NCBI GenBank assembly: GCA_030706735.1
Contig: JAUZNZ010000007.1
Coordinates: 62,001 to 126,000 of the forward strand
From: Bacteroidota bacterium
GTDB lineage: Bacteria; Bacteroidota; Bacteroidia; Chitinophagales; Chitinophagaceae
Direction of reading: 5' to 3'
DNA: 64,000 nucleotides
The stretch's first letter is position 1; each line of letters opens with the position of its first letter. The notes below the pieces were generated by a model that saw nothing but the letters and a program-made list of their open reading frames with translations, was not told where the DNA came from and made no database searches. A program made the translations under genes and the position numbers. Positions 62,601-64,000 of this stretch are shown here, piece after piece.

Positions 62601-63052
62601 TGGAGGGCATCGCCGATGTTCGAGTTGTTTGCAGAGACCAGTTCAGCTCCTTTTACTTCGGTAATCGAATAACCGAGCTTGCGGGTTTCCTTTTTCACGC
62701 CGAAGCCGGTCACGACCACCTCGGACAGTTCCTTGGAATCGCGGGCAAGCTGGATAGTGAGTACCGTGCTGCCATTAACGGGCACTTCCTGTTGAACAAA
62801 GCCCACCGAGCTGAACACCAGCGTGGCATTTGGCCGTACTCTGACAGAGAAATTACCCGATTCATCGGAGATCGTTCCTCCGGATTTAACGCCTTTCTCA
62901 CGAACGGTCACCCCAGATACAGGGTTTCCCGCGGCGTCTCTGATCGTTCCGGTCACTTTGGTAACCTGGGCACTACTGCCGATCCCCAGCAGGAGGAGGG
63001 GGATGGCCAATAACATCGCATACGCGATGTCGAGCCTGAATGTTCGTTTCAT
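59666..63052 (-). CDS. SusC/RagA family TonB-dependent outer-membrane transporter
   Basis: 1128 residues. Signal peptide (LLAIPLLLLGIGSSAQ), carboxypeptidase-regulatory-like domain (about 33-108; VTGTIRDAAGNPVSGVTV), TonB-contact and plug region (EVVVTGFGVKKETRKLGYSI; PLVVIDGILIQPG; LYGPLALNGVLLITTKKG), and a long barrel ending in Phe (MGATLKASF). It starts 28 bases after the ROK gene stop, so regulator and transporter share a transcript. Cargo unknown. Confidence 0.95.
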   Translation of the reverse strand: MKRTFRLDIAYAMLLAIPLLLLGIGSSAQVTKVTGTIRDAAGNPVSGVTVREKGVKSGGTISDESGNFSVRVRPNATLVFSSVGFVQQEVPVNGSTVLTIQLARDSKELSEVVVTGFGVKKETRKLGYSITEVKGAELVSANNSNIGDALQGKVAGVTITQGTGGPSSSSRIQIRGNARLAGNTEPLVVIDGILIQPGTTGADSWGGNQDFGNIIKDLNPDDYESVTVLKGSAASALYGPLALNGVLLITTKKGHAQKGVGVQYNQIVQFDKAYKTVDFQNEFGGGLSSTFAKDGSGNDIVDVSASPYFNPNGGYSYGPKFDGHLVKDLDGRMVPWVPNDPLKDFYTTGQFINTNVVAQGGNDNGGFRISYTNLNNSSIMPNNHLGKNSFAFHGNQRLTNVISMDASVSYTSTYVLNPINQGGGGTQNGLGGILYLAPRNGPVAYFRNHYVDPVVGGRLNGFSKDPYFLAGLFWPFFEENASRTENLLLANLDVTAKLAPWLTALVRTNVTNYNDITEYKNNGRSAGFTGSSASYQLIQSSYKNTRVQGLLTGNHAFGKDFVLTSTLGGEIDNNWGGPTSNSQTNGGLATPGLYFISNSVNSPTTSVTFTPSYRSAAAYLYGDLTWRDMLTLNYSLRNEWSSSLVYADGHGDWSYTYPAVSLAWVFTELPSFKARNSILSFGKLRAAIGWTGFPADPYKVNSTGNYGSIGTFNNKGGGNNTLYSFSDGNGNYNTSLGNQHLHAELAREIEFGTDIRFFNNRLGFDIAYYKKNSFNQILPLAADQETGISSRTINAGNIQNSGIEALITANPVKGRDFSWDMTINIAHNSNKIISLVAGTTNYQLDLAFGADAAAYAIAGKDYGIVQSGYAYAYYNNKAHAAAVGQKVLGSAPNGTTGNYLTYMRSQDYDGSQRILGTIMPTLLWGTQQNLTYKNFSLGIQIDSKVGGLMASATDQYGSETGNLKNSLPGRNKALGGVTYTDGSGTHDDGIIPKGVINDGIIVGGKDLGGMTYADAVAQGYEKPIPAYAYYENLTQWSSGIREQSIFDNTWVALRQVTISYNLPASIYKKIHFNGLSIALTGRNLLYLYKDAKDGINPEGLYANDASAFAEGGGLPFVRSMGATLKASF

Positions 63053-63080
63053 GTTGCAGCTGATTTGGTTTTTAAAAAGT

Positions 63081-64000
63081 TTATCGATCCTGTAAAAAAG
63101 GGTGTTTAGCCTCGCCTTTATGTCCTTTCTTATTAAACTCCTTTTCGTAGTTATCCATAACCAGGGCTGCGGCCCCGATCAATTCCGCATTATAGCCGAG
63201 CGCGGATATCTCGATCTCGGTACCCGCCGCAAGCCTTGGAATGCAATGTTCATTCAAGGCCTGCTGGATCGGCGTCCTCCAGATCTTGCCTGCGGATGAT
63301 CCGCGGCCGCTGAGGATGATCGTCTCCGGGTTCAGCAGGTGAATGAGGATGGCTACACCGCGGCCGATATGGTAGCCCGCCTCCGTCAGCAATTCCACCG
63401 CGAACTTGTCGCCCTTTTCCGCGGCGTTGATCACCGCCCGTGAAGCCTGGTCGAAATTCTCCGAGGACAGGTCCTTGAGCATGGTAAGGCGACCGTTCCT
63501 GATCCCTTCTTCCGCCTTCTCCACGACCACCAGCAGGGAAGCTTCGGTCTCCAGGCAGCCCATCTTTCCGCAACTGCAGAGCTTATTATTCGAGAATAGC
63601 GGGATATGACTGAACTCACCCGCGAAACCGTTGTATCCCCTGAAAAGCTCTCCGTTCAGGATCAGGCCGAGACCGATGCCCCATCCCAGGTTTACCACCA
63701 TGGCGCTCTTCTTGTTCCGGGCCGCCCCAAACGTGCGCTCTGCCAGGGCAATGAGGCTGGAGTCGTTCTCTATGAACACCTGAACGCCTACCTTGTCCAT
63801 TATATATTGTGCAATTCCGTTCTCTCCGCCGTCCAGAAATGAATAATTGACCCCTTTTTTGGCATTCACGAAACCCGGCATCCCGATGCCGATGCCGGCG
63901 AACTTCTCCTTTGCTATGCCTGACCCTCCGATGACCTCCCCTATCTTGCCTGCCAATACCGTCAGCGCTTCCGGGTTCCTGGCGAGGTGCAATTCGAACT
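63081..64000 (-). CDS. ROK-family protein, probable repressor or sugar kinase, 5' end cut by window edge
   Basis: The frame is open to the right edge (at least 306 residues). ROK features are the ATP/sugar domain pattern FIENDSSLIALAERTFGAA, VVNLGWGIGLGLILNGELFRG, the zinc motif CSCGKMGCLE, and GRGVAILIHLLNPETIILSG. ROK proteins are either sugar kinases or NagC/XylR-type regulators with an N-terminal HTH. The HTH, if present, lies outside the window. Position directly upstream of SusC in the same operon favours a local sugar-responsive regulator. Confidence 0.85.
   Translation of the reverse strand, partial: FELHLARNPEALTVLAGKIGEVIGGSGIAKEKFAGIGIGMPGFVNAKKGVNYSFLDGGENGIAQYIMDKVGVQVFIENDSSLIALAERTFGAARNKKSAMVVNLGWGIGLGLILNGELFRGYNGFAGEFSHIPLFSNNKLCSCGKMGCLETEASLLVVVEKAEEGIRNGRLTMLKDLSSENFDQASRAVINAAEKGDKFAVELLTEAGYHIGRGVAILIHLLNPETIILSGRGSSAGKIWRTPIQQALNEHCIPRLAAGTEIEISALGYNAELIGAAALVMDNYEKEFNKKGHKGEAKHPFLQDR

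Noticed and set aside
1..64000. CRISPR arrays, insertion sequences, phage genes, tRNA or rRNA genes
   Set aside because: No regularly spaced repeats, no transposase or integrase frames and no cloverleaf or rRNA-like stretches were seen in the gaps between genes.

Overview
The window looks like a chromosomal segment of a moderately GC-rich member of the Bacteroidota, most likely a Chitinophagaceae relative. This rests on two SusC/SusD pairs, a one-protein hybrid two-component sensor, a DUF5686 outer-membrane protein, aminofutalosine (MqnE) menaquinone synthesis, and many matches to the Bacteroidota -7 promoter box TAnnTTTG. No rRNA, tRNA, CRISPR array, insertion sequence or phage gene was recognised. 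The genus is an inference.

Left part (1-11,442): a polysaccharide/oligomer-utilisation type locus read leftwards. It has a hybrid two-component regulator (6108-10487), SusC (2389-5622), SusD (646-2352) and an IPT/TIG surface lipoprotein cut by the left edge. A CBS-domain protein and a stand-alone response regulator follow.

11,676-18,631: a TetR regulator faces a compact six-gene leftward operon: myo-inositol-phosphate synthase, PgpA-type phosphatase, GtrA membrane protein, a DUF5686 outer-membrane protein, a CDP-alcohol phosphatidyltransferase and an Aur1-like PAP2 enzyme. Together these read as a pathway from glucose-6-phosphate through phosphatidylinositol to inositol sphingolipid. Enzymes of this type are known from Bacteroides; the DUF5686 gene in the middle is the unexpected part. 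A 9-bp inverted repeat lies upstream of the operon.

18,867-50,966: mostly housekeeping and metabolic genes. They include a MutS2-phosphodiesterase-RidA-D-amino-acid lyase operon, an MFS exporter divergent from a VOC protein across a strong palindrome, a lone peptide-binding lipoprotein, an M1 peptidase with a flippase, NlpC/P60 and S8 peptidases, DnaE, thioredoxin, a nucleoside transporter, MqnE, L-serine dehydratase, a Rieske oxygenase-permease pair and fRMsr. Between L-serine dehydratase and a small membrane protein lies a 430-base stretch with a 37-codon reading frame, strong hairpins and a terminator.

50,975-64,000: a second SusC/SusD system, preceded by a ROK-family gene cut by the right edge. 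It is followed by a redoxin, a haem/copper monooxygenase-like protein, a large VCBS/ASPIC-UnbV protein and a vanadium-haloperoxidase-like PAP2 enzyme. All are on one strand and several overlap by ATGA, which suggests an outer-membrane uptake system joined to extracytoplasmic oxidative chemistry.
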